DNA of 7,162 nt from an uncultured Clostridia bacterium (GCA_934645275.1 CAKUDW010000099.1:1-7162), one strand, 5' to 3'; positions 1-6,243 are shown, counted from the first letter of the stretch. The notes: generated by a model not told the origin, from the letters alone. A program made the numbers and translations.

Positions 1-77
1 AGGGATTGGTGCGCAGCGAGGGCAAGGATTATGTGATGAAGGACGGCGACGTGACGCTGTTCCGCTTCAATGTCTAA
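1..77 (+). CDS. ychF: 3' end of YchF-type ATPase/GTPase (partial)
   Basis: The reading frame beginning at base 3 gives the last 24 residues of a protein ending KDGDVTLFRFNV and stopping at TAA 75-77. An ending with DGD followed by FRFNV is the highly conserved C-terminus of YchF (EngD/OLA1 family), where it closes the TGS domain. The family binds ATP in preference to GTP, associates with ribosomes and is linked to stress and redox responses. The G domain lies outside the window, so the call rests on the tail alone. The last 8 bases overlap the start of the following protease gene, which suggests co-transcription and translational coupling. Confidence 0.85.
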   Translation, partial: GLVRSEGKDYVMKDGDVTLFRFNV

Positions 78-1044
78 GCTCATCGTTCGCATTCGGCAAT
101 ATGAGCCGCCGAAGCAGCGCCCCAAGCGCAGCTGGGCGCTGGGAATGTACCTGCTGGCAGGAGCAGGGCTGTTCATTTCGAGCATACTCTGCGGTGCGCT
201 TTTTCAGAATGCGGACGCACAGCACACACTGCTGATCGTCGGCCTGCTCTTCTACCTGCCCTTTATCGTGCTGCCGATCTTCCTGGGTGTGCGACGTCAA
301 CCTGAAACGCTGGAGGCCTACCGCCCTGACGGGCTGTCGCTGTCGAACGTGATTCTGATCGTGCTGCTGGCAGTCGTCGGGTTGTTCGTCACCGCCGATG
401 TGACGGTACTCTGGTCGATTCCGCTGCAAAAGCTCGGGCTCAGCTTCCCCACAAGCAATATTCCTACGCCCGTGGGCAAGAGCGAGCTGATACTGAGCAT
501 ATTTACCGTGGCCGTGCTCCCCGCCATATGCGAGGAATTCCTGTTTCGCGGCGCAATCTTCTCTGCCCTCGAACCGGAAGGCACCCGCTACGCCATGGTC
601 ATATCGTCGCTGTTGTTCATGGGACTGCACGGTTCCCTCAACGGCGCGCCTGCGCAGTTTCTGTTGGGCCTGCTTATCTGCTATCTGACTTGGTGCTGCA
701 ATAGCATCTATGCGGGCATGATCTACCATACAGTACACAACGCTGCGTCGACTATACTGCTCTATATTCAATCGGGCTCAAACGCAGCCGCTGAAACCGC
801 AGATATGCTCACCGCTATCGGTGGTCTGCCCGGCATAGCTTCGCTGCTGCTGAACATGCTGCTCCTCGGCGGGCTGATGCTTCTTCTGCTGCGCCCGTTC
901 AGAATCCGCGCGCTGTTGAGCGGCGTACCAAAAATGCCGCGCAAAAAAATACCGCTCAGCCGCAATGGACGGTGGGCTGTCGCCATAATTATCGTGTTTC
1001 TGCTGATCTTCTATGCGCTGACCACCTTTGGGGCGCTGTTGTGA
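70..1044 (+). CDS. CPBP (CAAX/ABI) family intramembrane metalloprotease
   Basis: This is a 324-residue polytopic membrane protein. The glutamate-type intramembrane protease signature is complete: EEFLFR at 155-160 (E155, E156, R160), FMGLH at 183-187 (F183, H187) and HTVHN at 220-224 (H220, N224). Hydrophobic segments lie near residues 24-45, 53-74, 92-112, 138-153, 174-187, 196-216, 255-274 and 302-322, after a basic, proline-rich N-terminus. Family members cleave within or next to membrane helices, and bacterial ones are associated with prenyl-protein-like processing, bacteriocin self-immunity or regulated proteolysis; the substrate here is unknown. The start ATG lies inside the end of ychF with no clear Shine-Dalgarno site, so reinitiation after the ychF stop is likely. 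A start at Met26 (145) is possible but would remove the cytoplasmic tail. rlmH follows after 13 nt. Confidence 0.88.
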   Translation: MSKLIVRIRQYEPPKQRPKRSWALGMYLLAGAGLFISSILCGALFQNADAQHTLLIVGLLFYLPFIVLPIFLGVRRQPETLEAYRPDGLSLSNVILIVLLAVVGLFVTADVTVLWSIPLQKLGLSFPTSNIPTPVGKSELILSIFTVAVLPAICEEFLFRGAIFSALEPEGTRYAMVISSLLFMGLHGSLNGAPAQFLLGLLICYLTWCCNSIYAGMIYHTVHNAASTILLYIQSGSNAAAETADMLTAIGGLPGIASLLLNMLLLGGLMLLLLRPFRIRALLSGVPKMPRKKIPLSRNGRWAVAIIIVFLLIFYALTTFGALL

Positions 1045-1057
1045 CAGGTAAAAATAA

Positions 1058-1534
1058 ATGAACGCAAGCATTATCTGCGTGGGCAAGCTTCGGGAAAAGT
1101 GGCAGCAGGAAGGCTGCGCCGAGTATCTGAAGCGACTCTCACGCTACGGCAAATATGAAATTCTTCAGCTGGACGACCTGCGCGAGCCGGAAAACGCCAG
1201 TCCTGCGCAGATCCGCCAGATCATGCAGCGTGAGGGCACGGCGATCCTCGCGCGCATTCGTCCAAACGACCGCGTGGTCGCGCTGTGCGTAAAGGCCCCT
1301 GCGCCGGATTCGGTGAAGCTTTCTGAAATGATGCAGTGCTGGGCGCAGGACGGACGGCGTACCGTGCTGGTCATCGGCGGCTCGAACGGCCTTTCCGACG
1401 AGGTCATCGCCCGTGCCGACCATAAGCTGTCCTTTTCCAACCTCACCTTTCCCCACGGCCTGATGCGCGTAATTCTGCTGGAACAGTTGTACCGCGCCGA
1501 GCGCATACGGACGGGGGAAAAGTATCATAAGTGA
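1058..1534 (+). CDS. rlmH: 23S rRNA (pseudouridine-1915-N3) methyltransferase RlmH
   Basis: This 158-residue protein matches the normal length of RlmH (about 155-160). It is a SPOUT-class (alpha/beta-knot) methyltransferase that uses S-adenosylmethionine to methylate N3 of pseudouridine 1915 in helix 69 of 23S rRNA on assembled 70S ribosomes. Visible signatures are VIGGSNGLSDEV near residues 105-116 (the glycine-rich SAM loop), LSFSNLTFPHGLMR near 124-137 forming the knot, and the C-terminal LLEQLYRAERI plus GEKYHK, whose terminal Tyr-His-Lys is conserved in the family. The N-terminus (ASIICVGKLREKW) is also typical. The gene is 13 nt downstream of the protease gene with only a weak purine-rich leader (ACAGGTAAA), consistent with expression from the same operon. 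It ends just before a strong terminator hairpin. Confidence 0.96.
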   Translation: MNASIICVGKLREKWQQEGCAEYLKRLSRYGKYEILQLDDLREPENASPAQIRQIMQREGTAILARIRPNDRVVALCVKAPAPDSVKLSEMMQCWAQDGRRTVLVIGGSNGLSDEVIARADHKLSFSNLTFPHGLMRVILLEQLYRAERIRTGEKYHK

Positions 1535-1542
1535 AAGGTAAA

Positions 1543-1594
1543 AGGGACTATGAAAAACGTTGCTTCGTTATTTCATAGTCTCTCCGCTTTTTTT
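1543..1594 (+). terminator. Rho-independent terminator, probably bidirectional
   Basis: Bases 1543-1555 pair with 1571-1583 over 13 positions with one G-U; the core is GACTATGAAA against TTTCATAGTC. A further 3-bp ACG/CGT pairing sits inside the loop. A run of seven T follows at 1588-1594, 4 nt after the stem, fitting termination of the ychF-protease-rlmH transcript. On the other strand the stem is followed by CCCTTTTACC, a weaker T-tract that could terminate the converging secreted-protein operon. The hairpin contains the stop codon (1568-1570) and last few codons of that opposing gene. Confidence 0.8.
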
Positions 1595-2446
1595 GAATAA
1601 ACCCGCTGAGAATGATTCTTTTTTGAATAACGTAGGGAGGAAATCCTTTAAAGTACTCATAACGTCCTCAGCGCACTGGTGATACTCCTTAAACCTTTCT
1701 TCCGTATTGATACCTCCCTGAGAGCCAATGAGATGTTTAGCCTTTGATTCCAAATTATCGAGTTCTCCAATTAAAGCTAAATAAGTATATGAAGACTTCT
1801 GTGCATAGAACATTATATTCAAGTGCTTTTTGATTTCCGAAATCAGGCTGGGTGTTTCATCAAGGCAAGCAAGCGGAACAACATATTCTAATTGGTTATA
1901 TTTCTTTGCCTCTATGTGATCGCCCAATATATGAATATAATACAAAAACGCACAGAAGCTATCCCTTTTTTCGCTTTGAGATATTCCATCCGTCTTTCTA
2001 GACAGCCACGGAAACCATGACAAAGGCCACTTATTATTAGAAAATAACATGTGTTGGACAGTATTGATTACAATACTTTTTCGGACTGGCCAGTGTGCTT
2101 CCTCTGGATATACAAAATCCCAGCCTTGGTGTGTAAAACTTCTGTGTGCATAATTTGAAGTAAAATTTATCTCATTTACAGAAAGAGGCAGTTTATCCAC
2201 ACCTTTACTTCTCAGCCATTCTAACTCAGTACTTCCACTTCCGTTATATTGGTCTACCGCGAGGAAGACTGCATATTGCAACGCTGTGACTATCTCGGAA
2301 GCAGATGGATCCTGAGGATTATTTGAGTTGAATAAAACCGATTCTATATCATCATTATGTTTATCACGCCCATACGCCCCAGCTGGTTGCACTACCACGA
2401 TAAATGTTATTAGAACAACCAAGAGCGTTGCTATTCTTCTATTCAT
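1568..2446 (-). CDS. Exported protein of unknown function with HxxGDH motif (possible metal hydrolase)
   Basis: I do not recognise this 292-residue protein with certainty. It starts with a clear signal peptide (two Arg, hydrophobic stretch 5-19, likely cleavage after AGA at 24), so it is probably secreted; no sortase signal or later membrane helix is seen. After cleavage come H30 (GRDKHNDD), a His-rich patch YAHRSFTHQGW at 99-109 (H101, H106), H118, H132, and YIHILGDH at 170-177 (H172, D176, H177). Zinc-dependent phospholipase C and S1/P1-type nucleases carry a comparable HxxGD helix plus scattered His/Asp zinc ligands, and their mature N-terminus also reads DKH; however, the N-terminal Trp ligand is absent and the rest does not align by eye. 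The metal hydrolase idea is inference. ATG directly follows the upstream gene's TAA, with AGGTGA 5 nt before it. The gene is notably AT-rich compared with its neighbours. Confidence 0.72.
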   Translation of the reverse strand: MNRRIATLLVVLITFIVVVQPAGAYGRDKHNDDIESVLFNSNNPQDPSASEIVTALQYAVFLAVDQYNGSGSTELEWLRSKGVDKLPLSVNEINFTSNYAHRSFTHQGWDFVYPEEAHWPVRKSIVINTVQHMLFSNNKWPLSWFPWLSRKTDGISQSEKRDSFCAFLYYIHILGDHIEAKKYNQLEYVVPLACLDETPSLISEIKKHLNIMFYAQKSSYTYLALIGELDNLESKAKHLIGSQGGINTEERFKEYHQCAEDVMSTLKDFLPTLFKKESFSAGLFKKSGETMK

Positions 2447-4279
2447 TTATTTCACCTGCACAAACTCAACGCTGTTTTCCCAGACCTTGGCATAATCATA
2501 CCAGTTATTCTTATGGCCTTTCCAAACCTTCAGATAGTCGTACCATTCATTTTTAGTCCCTTCGGTCGTAAACTCAAAGCGGTATATTGGAAGGTCGGCG
2601 CCAGCTTTGGGCTGAATATCGATCTGGATCGTCGCATCCGCCAGCCACTCGTGCTGATGCGCTTCATCGCTGGTATAGACTGCACGATAAGAAGCAATGT
2701 CTCCCTCCGTCACACGCTTTACCGAATCCACCTTCCAATCCGTTAAAACGACCGGTGCATCCGAATCCGCTTCCTGCACGCTTACTGTGATCTCAGCATT
2801 TTCTGTGCAGCATGCGACGGGCAATATGAGCGCCGTTCCGCCAAATTCAATATCGGTATCTGCAGTGTTGAGCGCGGAATCATGAATAAACCAGTAGCGT
2901 TCATCCAGTGCTTCCGTCAGAAAAATCGCTTCACCGTTCAAGTGCAAAATGCCATCAATTTTAGTCCGTTCACTTTCCGAAATATCAAGCTCTTCTGCCA
3001 GTGCAAACAGCAGGTCACAATTAAGCAGCAACGGTTCACAAACAGGTGGCAACTCCGTTTTGCGAATCTCCTCAAGCGCCTTGTTGGTCTCGTCAATCTG
3101 TTTTTTCTCTTTCTTGGTGGCACCCTTGGGCGCTGTGTTTTTCTGAACCGGTGCAATGTATGCAGCATTCAACGACTGCTGTTCCCCGACCAGATAGTTT
3201 ACATTATCCAAAACAATGTCATATGCGGTATTCAGGTACGCCCCGTCACCCGTCTGCGCGTAAAGGTCGATATATACCTGTGCAACATAATAGCGCAATG
3301 CCCAATCGTCATGGTCGGTATTATTCAGGATCATCTGCGCATAGCGCGTAGCCATCGTTTCATAATCCGCATCGGTATACGTTTCCTCTGCCGACGAAAT
3401 TGCGAAGGGCAACGCCTTTGCCAGCTCGTAGTCCTTCCTGAAAATTCGCGTGCTCACATTCTCATAGGCATCGACAGCCTTCAGACATTTTGCATAATCA
3501 CCGTTGGCATAATAGCTCTGTGCCAACAGCAACCAGTAGCCGCCATAAGACTGGTACGCCGCCTGATTGGATTCCAAGAACTGGATCCGGCCAACGACAT
3601 TGTCGTTATTCTTCCATTTCACGAACTCTTCTACGCTGTTCTCCGTCAGCGTCAGATCGCCGGGCAGATCGTACTCGCCAACCATATTGATCATGTACGC
3701 AAATGTACCCTTGCGACTTTCATGCAACACGGCTGCTTCCTCGTCGTCCAGCGTCCAACCGTCTTTCAAATACTGCAAATCCGCTTCCGAAGTATAGGCC
3801 ATGTAGCTAGTAGCTGAATCGATCGCCATGTAGGCGATCGAAGCAATGAGTTTACCCGGACGATAAGAGCGTACTGTGCTGAACATTCCCATCGGATTCG
3901 GCACAGCCGCTCGAATTGCCTGCGCCTGATTCTGTTCATAAATGTACTGGAGCCGATCGCGCTTGACCGCAATCATACGATAGCTTTCCATAGTATCCAG
4001 CAGGCCGGTCAACTGGCTGAGCGTTCGGCCATCGACCGCATTGGGGTAGGTATTGTTGATCAGGGAAGAATACGCCTCTTCCATGTACAGCCGGCTATTC
4101 TTCGAAGCATTGATGTCCTGCGTCAACACCGTAATATAGTTCAACATGGCAATGGCATTGGCCTGCTCGCCGGTCAGGTTTACATGTTCTGCCAGCGCTT
4201 CAGCGCTGATACAGGTAGGAAAGATACACAACAGAACTGCCAATGCGAGGATTGTGATCAATATGGGATAGCGTTTCAT
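2447..4279 (-). CDS. Exported TPR-like repeat protein, function unknown
   Basis: This 610-residue protein has a signal peptide (KRY, hydrophobic 5-20, likely cleavage after ISA at 26; no lipobox). Residues 30-200 look largely alpha-helical. Residues 247-275 (YWLLLAQSYYANGDYAKCLKA) read as a tetratricopeptide-type helix pair, with similar helical repeats to about 365, suggesting a protein-binding scaffold. A charged Lys/Glu stretch at 388-407 could be a linker or short coiled coil. Residues 475-572 alternate like beta-strands (EITVSVQEA, TIQIDIQPKA, YRFEFTTEG), compatible with a beta-sandwich. The C-terminus carries two tandem 14-residue units built on NxWYDYxKVW (576-603). There is no catalytic signature that I can recognise and no cell-wall anchor. 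It is the first gene of a two-gene unit with the 292-aa exported protein, with AGGAGG 9 nt before the ATG. Partner binding is inferred, not shown. Confidence 0.75.
   Translation of the reverse strand: MKRYPILITILALAVLLCIFPTCISAEALAEHVNLTGEQANAIAMLNYITVLTQDINASKNSRLYMEEAYSSLINNTYPNAVDGRTLSQLTGLLDTMESYRMIAVKRDRLQYIYEQNQAQAIRAAVPNPMGMFSTVRSYRPGKLIASIAYMAIDSATSYMAYTSEADLQYLKDGWTLDDEEAAVLHESRKGTFAYMINMVGEYDLPGDLTLTENSVEEFVKWKNNDNVVGRIQFLESNQAAYQSYGGYWLLLAQSYYANGDYAKCLKAVDAYENVSTRIFRKDYELAKALPFAISSAEETYTDADYETMATRYAQMILNNTDHDDWALRYYVAQVYIDLYAQTGDGAYLNTAYDIVLDNVNYLVGEQQSLNAAYIAPVQKNTAPKGATKKEKKQIDETNKALEEIRKTELPPVCEPLLLNCDLLFALAEELDISESERTKIDGILHLNGEAIFLTEALDERYWFIHDSALNTADTDIEFGGTALILPVACCTENAEITVSVQEADSDAPVVLTDWKVDSVKRVTEGDIASYRAVYTSDEAHQHEWLADATIQIDIQPKAGADLPIYRFEFTTEGTKNEWYDYLKVWKGHKNNWYDYAKVWENSVEFVQVK
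2452..2457 (-). promoter_or_regulatory. Ribosome binding site of the 292-aa exported protein gene
   Basis: On the - strand AGGTGA lies inside the last codons of the 610-aa gene, 5 nt before the ATG at 2446. Because the upstream TAA (2449-2447) directly abuts that ATG, a terminating ribosome covers this site. This supports coupled translation and fixes the start. Confidence 0.6.
2471..2554 (-). repeat. Two tandem 42-nt units coding for the WYDYxKVW repeat
   Basis: Units 2513-2554 and 2471-2512 encode KNEWYDYLKVWKGH and KNNWYDYAKVWENS, identical at 9 of 14 residues and at 9 of the first 11. They are in frame and directly adjacent, near the end of the 610-aa protein. The codons differ at several third positions (for example TAC GAC against TAT GAT), so the duplication is not very recent or is kept by selection on the protein. 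Confidence 0.85.
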
Positions 4280-4288
4280 GTTTCCATG

Positions 4289-4294
4289 CCTCCT
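4289..4294 (-). promoter_or_regulatory. Ribosome binding site of the 610-aa exported protein gene
   Basis: A perfect AGGAGG on the - strand lies 9 nt upstream of the ATG at 4279, deciding that start. A second ATG (4287-4285) sits only 1 nt from the AGGAGG and is too close to be used normally. Confidence 0.8.
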
Positions 4295-4308
4295 AAAATC
4301 GCAGTTTC

Positions 4309-4336
4309 ATAACGTTATTATTAAAATTCGACGAAT
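4309..4336 (-). promoter_or_regulatory. Two small palindromes in the leader of the secreted-protein operon (possible operator)
   Basis: The AT-rich gap before the 610-aa gene contains the perfect palindrome ATAACGTTAT (4309-4318) and ATTCG-A-CGAAT (4326-4336), 7 nt apart. They lie between the most likely promoter position and the ribosome binding site, where a repressor could act. Short palindromes in AT-rich DNA also occur by chance, so this is only a candidate. Confidence 0.25.
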
Positions 4337-4354
4337 ACACAGTTTTCCCTTCTA

Positions 4355-4382
4355 AAAATATACATTTTTATTAATGCACCAA
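4355..4382 (-). promoter_or_regulatory. Weak candidate promoter of the secreted-protein operon
   Basis: On the - strand TTGGTG (4382-4377) is followed after 16 nt by TATTTT (4360-4355), inside a very AT-rich stretch. Each box deviates from consensus and other placements are possible (for example TATATT with a shorter spacer). A promoter is expected here because the preceding - strand operon ends in a terminator at 4405-4450, but its exact position is uncertain. Confidence 0.3.
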
Positions 4383-4404
4383 CACCAGCTTTGCTGATTA
4401 TGGT

Positions 4405-4450
4405 TTTTTAAAGAAACAGTCCCGCAGCTGCAATACAGCAGTGCGGGACT
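4405..4450 (-). terminator. Rho-independent terminator of the reductase-DUF523 operon
   Basis: AGTCCCGCA (4418-4426) pairs with TGCGGGACT (4442-4450) over 9 bp. The stem is extended by GCTG/CAGC across a 2-nt bulge and closed by a CAATA loop. On the - strand the stem is followed by GTTTCTTT, a T-rich tail. It begins 11 nt after the stop codon of the DUF523 gene, as expected for the end of that operon. Confidence 0.8.
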
Positions 4451-4461
4451 ATAAATCCACT

Positions 4462-4914
4462 TTATTCCGTTTTTTCCAATCGCGCCAACAGTTCTTCGAG
4501 TCGCGATTCGCCATAGACCTCCACGCCATGCGCCTTCAGCAGTGCCGCCGCAACGCCGTCGCCGTTCACGCGCACGCCGCCAAAGCTGCCGTCATAGATT
4601 TCGCCCGAGCCGCAGGACGGACTACGTTCCTTGAGCAGCGCAAAGCGTGCGCCGAACAGTTCCGCCAACTCCAGCGCTTCCTGCGCGCCGCGTTCAAACT
4701 CAGCCGTCACATCCGCACCGTCACGATTAATCACGCGGTCGCCGCGCCGCTCCGCCGGAGCGCGCGGCGTGGGCAGACCGCCGTAGATCTCAGGGCACAC
4801 GGGCACGATTTGTGCGCAGCGCATCAACGCGTCCAGCCCACCAAGGCGCTTGCCGTCGCCCGCATAGCGGCAGCGCGCGCCCAGCAGGCACGCGCTCACC
4901 AGCACGCTGCGCAT
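4462..4914 (-). CDS. DUF523 family protein (TudS-like, probable [4Fe-4S] binder)
   Basis: This 150-residue cytoplasmic protein matches DUF523 throughout: SACLLGARCRY at 7-17, VPVCPEIYGGLPTPR at 37-51, DVTAEFERGA at 68-77 and LKERSPSCG at 94-102, then the IYDGSF and GDGVAAALL segments. C9, C40 and C101 occupy the positions of the three cysteines that hold a [4Fe-4S] cluster in TudS, the 2-thiouracil desulfidase of this family, so a cluster-based desulfidase or related role is plausible; the substrate cannot be deduced. C15 and C33 are additional cysteines. The ATG shares one base with the upstream gene's stop (TGATG), so translation is coupled to the Fe-S aldo/keto reductase. Length is normal for a single-domain member. 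A terminator follows within 12 nt. Confidence 0.92.
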   Translation of the reverse strand: MRSVLVSACLLGARCRYAGDGKRLGGLDALMRCAQIVPVCPEIYGGLPTPRAPAERRGDRVINRDGADVTAEFERGAQEALELAELFGARFALLKERSPSCGSGEIYDGSFGGVRVNGDGVAAALLKAHGVEVYGESRLEELLARLEKTE

Positions 4915-6098
4915 CAGGCCTTGCCCTCACTGCGGCGTTGAGCCTCGTCGCGTTCGCGGCAAATTTGCGCCCAGGAGGGCATCTTGCTGAGTCTATCGGC
5001 CAAATCTGCCATCGCCGCGGGCACGTCAATCTGCTGCGGGCAAATCTGCGCGCATGCGCCGCAGCCGATACACGCGTTTGGACGCTTATCCTCGGGCAGC
5101 GCTTCGACGCCCATGCTGACGTTAAAGCTGCTGGAAAAGCGCAGCTCGTTGTAGTAGGAAATGAGCTTGGGAATGTCCAGTCCCATCGGACAGCCGTCAC
5201 AGCAATAGCGGCAGCCGGTACACGGCAGCGACTGCTTCATGTCCTCGGCAATTTCCAGCAGCGCGGCCTGCTCAGTCTCGCTCAATGGGCGGCGATTTTC
5301 AAAAATACGCAGGTTGTCGCGCATCTGTCCTGCCGCAGACATGCCGCTGAGCACCATCGTAACGTTCGGCAGGCTCTGCAAAAAGTCGAACGCCCACTCC
5401 TGCGCGCTCACATCGGGGCGCAGCGCGCCGAGCTTCGCCATCTGTTCGTCGGTCAGCTTCGTCAGCCGTCCGCCGCGCAGCGGCTCCATTACCCATACGG
5501 GAATGCCATACTGCGCCAACAGCGCACATTTGGCCTTCGCATCCTGAAGCGTCCAATCCAGATAATTCAACTGAATCTGGCAGAATTCCATGTCACTTCC
5601 ACAGCGCTCCAGGAATTCCTTCATACAATCCAGGCGGCCGTGCGTAGAAAAGCCCAGATGGCGAATGCGGCCGAGACGCTTCTGCTCCAGGAAGTAGTCG
5701 ATAATGCCCCACTGGGGATCGAGATAGGTGTGCATAGACTTTTCATACACATTGTGCAGCAGGTAAAAATCAAAATATGCCACGCCGCACTTTTCAAGCT
5801 GGCGTTCAAAGATCGCCGCCGGATCGTAGCTCTCGCTGATCTGGTGGCCGGGGAACTTATCGGCCAGATTCCACTTTTCGCGCGGATATTTCGAAAGCGC
5901 CTTTGCCAGCGCGGTTTCGGACTTGCCGCCGTGATACGGCCAGGCCGTGTCAAAATAATTCACGCCGCCCGCAATGGCGCTGTCCACCATTTCCTGAAGC
6001 TGCACCTGATCGATTTCGCCATTTTCCAGCTGCGGCAGGCGCATCGCACCAAAGCCCAGCATGGACAGACTTTCGCCGTGAAAATCGTTATAGATCAT
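4914..6098 (-). CDS. Aldo/keto reductase with C-terminal 2x[4Fe-4S] ferredoxin module
   Basis: This 394-residue predicted cytoplasmic oxidoreductase belongs to the COG1453-type aldo/keto reductases. The N-terminal barrel (about 1-285) opens with LSMLGFGAMRLP and carries the catalytic tetrad in order: D50 (YFDTA), Y55, K81 (LADKFPG) and H115 (YLLHN). The C-terminal part holds two complete ferredoxin motifs CxxCxxCxxxCP: C293, C296, C299, C303 and C343, C346, C349, C353. Reduction of a carbonyl substrate with NAD(P)H, possibly linked to electron transfer through the clusters, is the family expectation; the physiological substrate is unknown. The ATG at 6098 was chosen because GGGAGGA lies 9 nt upstream and the protein then begins at the conserved barrel. 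A longer in-frame start at 6167 would run through the promoter. The stop overlaps the DUF523 start by 1 nt. Confidence 0.93.
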   Translation of the reverse strand: MIYNDFHGESLSMLGFGAMRLPQLENGEIDQVQLQEMVDSAIAGGVNYFDTAWPYHGGKSETALAKALSKYPREKWNLADKFPGHQISESYDPAAIFERQLEKCGVAYFDFYLLHNVYEKSMHTYLDPQWGIIDYFLEQKRLGRIRHLGFSTHGRLDCMKEFLERCGSDMEFCQIQLNYLDWTLQDAKAKCALLAQYGIPVWVMEPLRGGRLTKLTDEQMAKLGALRPDVSAQEWAFDFLQSLPNVTMVLSGMSAAGQMRDNLRIFENRRPLSETEQAALLEIAEDMKQSLPCTGCRYCCDGCPMGLDIPKLISYYNELRFSSSFNVSMGVEALPEDKRPNACIGCGACAQICPQQIDVPAAMADLADRLSKMPSWAQICRERDEAQRRSEGKA

Positions 6099-6105
6099 TT
6101 GTGTA

Positions 6106-6113
6106 TTCCTCCC
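6106..6113 (-). promoter_or_regulatory. Ribosome binding site deciding the reductase start
   Basis: GGGAGGAA on the - strand, with its GGAGG core at 6112-6108 placed 9 nt before the ATG at 6098. The alternative upstream ATG at 6167 lies within the promoter -35 region, so the shorter protein is the real one. Confidence 0.8.
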
Positions 6114-6137
6114 AGAGCCTCTTCCAGATTTACCCCA

Positions 6138-6167
6138 ATTATAACATATCCTCCGTGCCCTCCGCAA
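6138..6167 (-). promoter_or_regulatory. Sigma-A-type promoter of the reductase-DUF523 operon
   Basis: On the - strand a perfect -10 box TATAAT (6143-6138) is preceded by TG one base upstream, making an extended -10 (TGTTATAAT). An imperfect -35, TTGCGG (6167-6162), lies 18 nt further up. Transcription would start near 6130 and give a leader of about 30 nt containing the ribosome binding site. Confidence 0.7.
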
Positions 6168-6243
6168 GGTTGGTCATTTTGTTAATATTCCCTGTTTTGT
6201 TGCGTCATAAAGGATTTCTATACTTTGATTTTACATCCGGTAG

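Noticed and set aside
67..771. - strand frame of 234 codons opposite the CPBP protease gene
   Set aside because: It lies against a gene with three intact catalytic motifs and has a Gln/His/Arg-rich composition without a plausible start signal.
2882..3817. + strand frame of 311 codons opposite the 610-aa exported protein gene
   Set aside because: No ribosome binding site or domain is seen, and the opposite strand has a signal peptide, a perfect ribosome binding site and coherent repeats.
4276..4287. Three-codon leader ORF (ATG GAA ACA TGA) overlapping the start of the 610-aa gene
   Set aside because: Its ATG is only 1 nt from the AGGAGG, too close for efficient initiation. The overlap with the true ATG is probably chance.
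6099..6167. N-terminal extension of the reductase to an in-frame ATG at 6167
   Set aside because: The extension covers the TATAAT box and the ribosome binding site and encodes an Arg-rich stretch not typical of the family.
4812..6185. Long + strand open frame (457 codons) opposite the reductase and DUF523 genes
   Set aside because: It is antisense to two genes with clear motifs. Its translation is rich in Arg, His, Ala and Gln with no recognisable domain, a typical shadow frame in GC-rich DNA.
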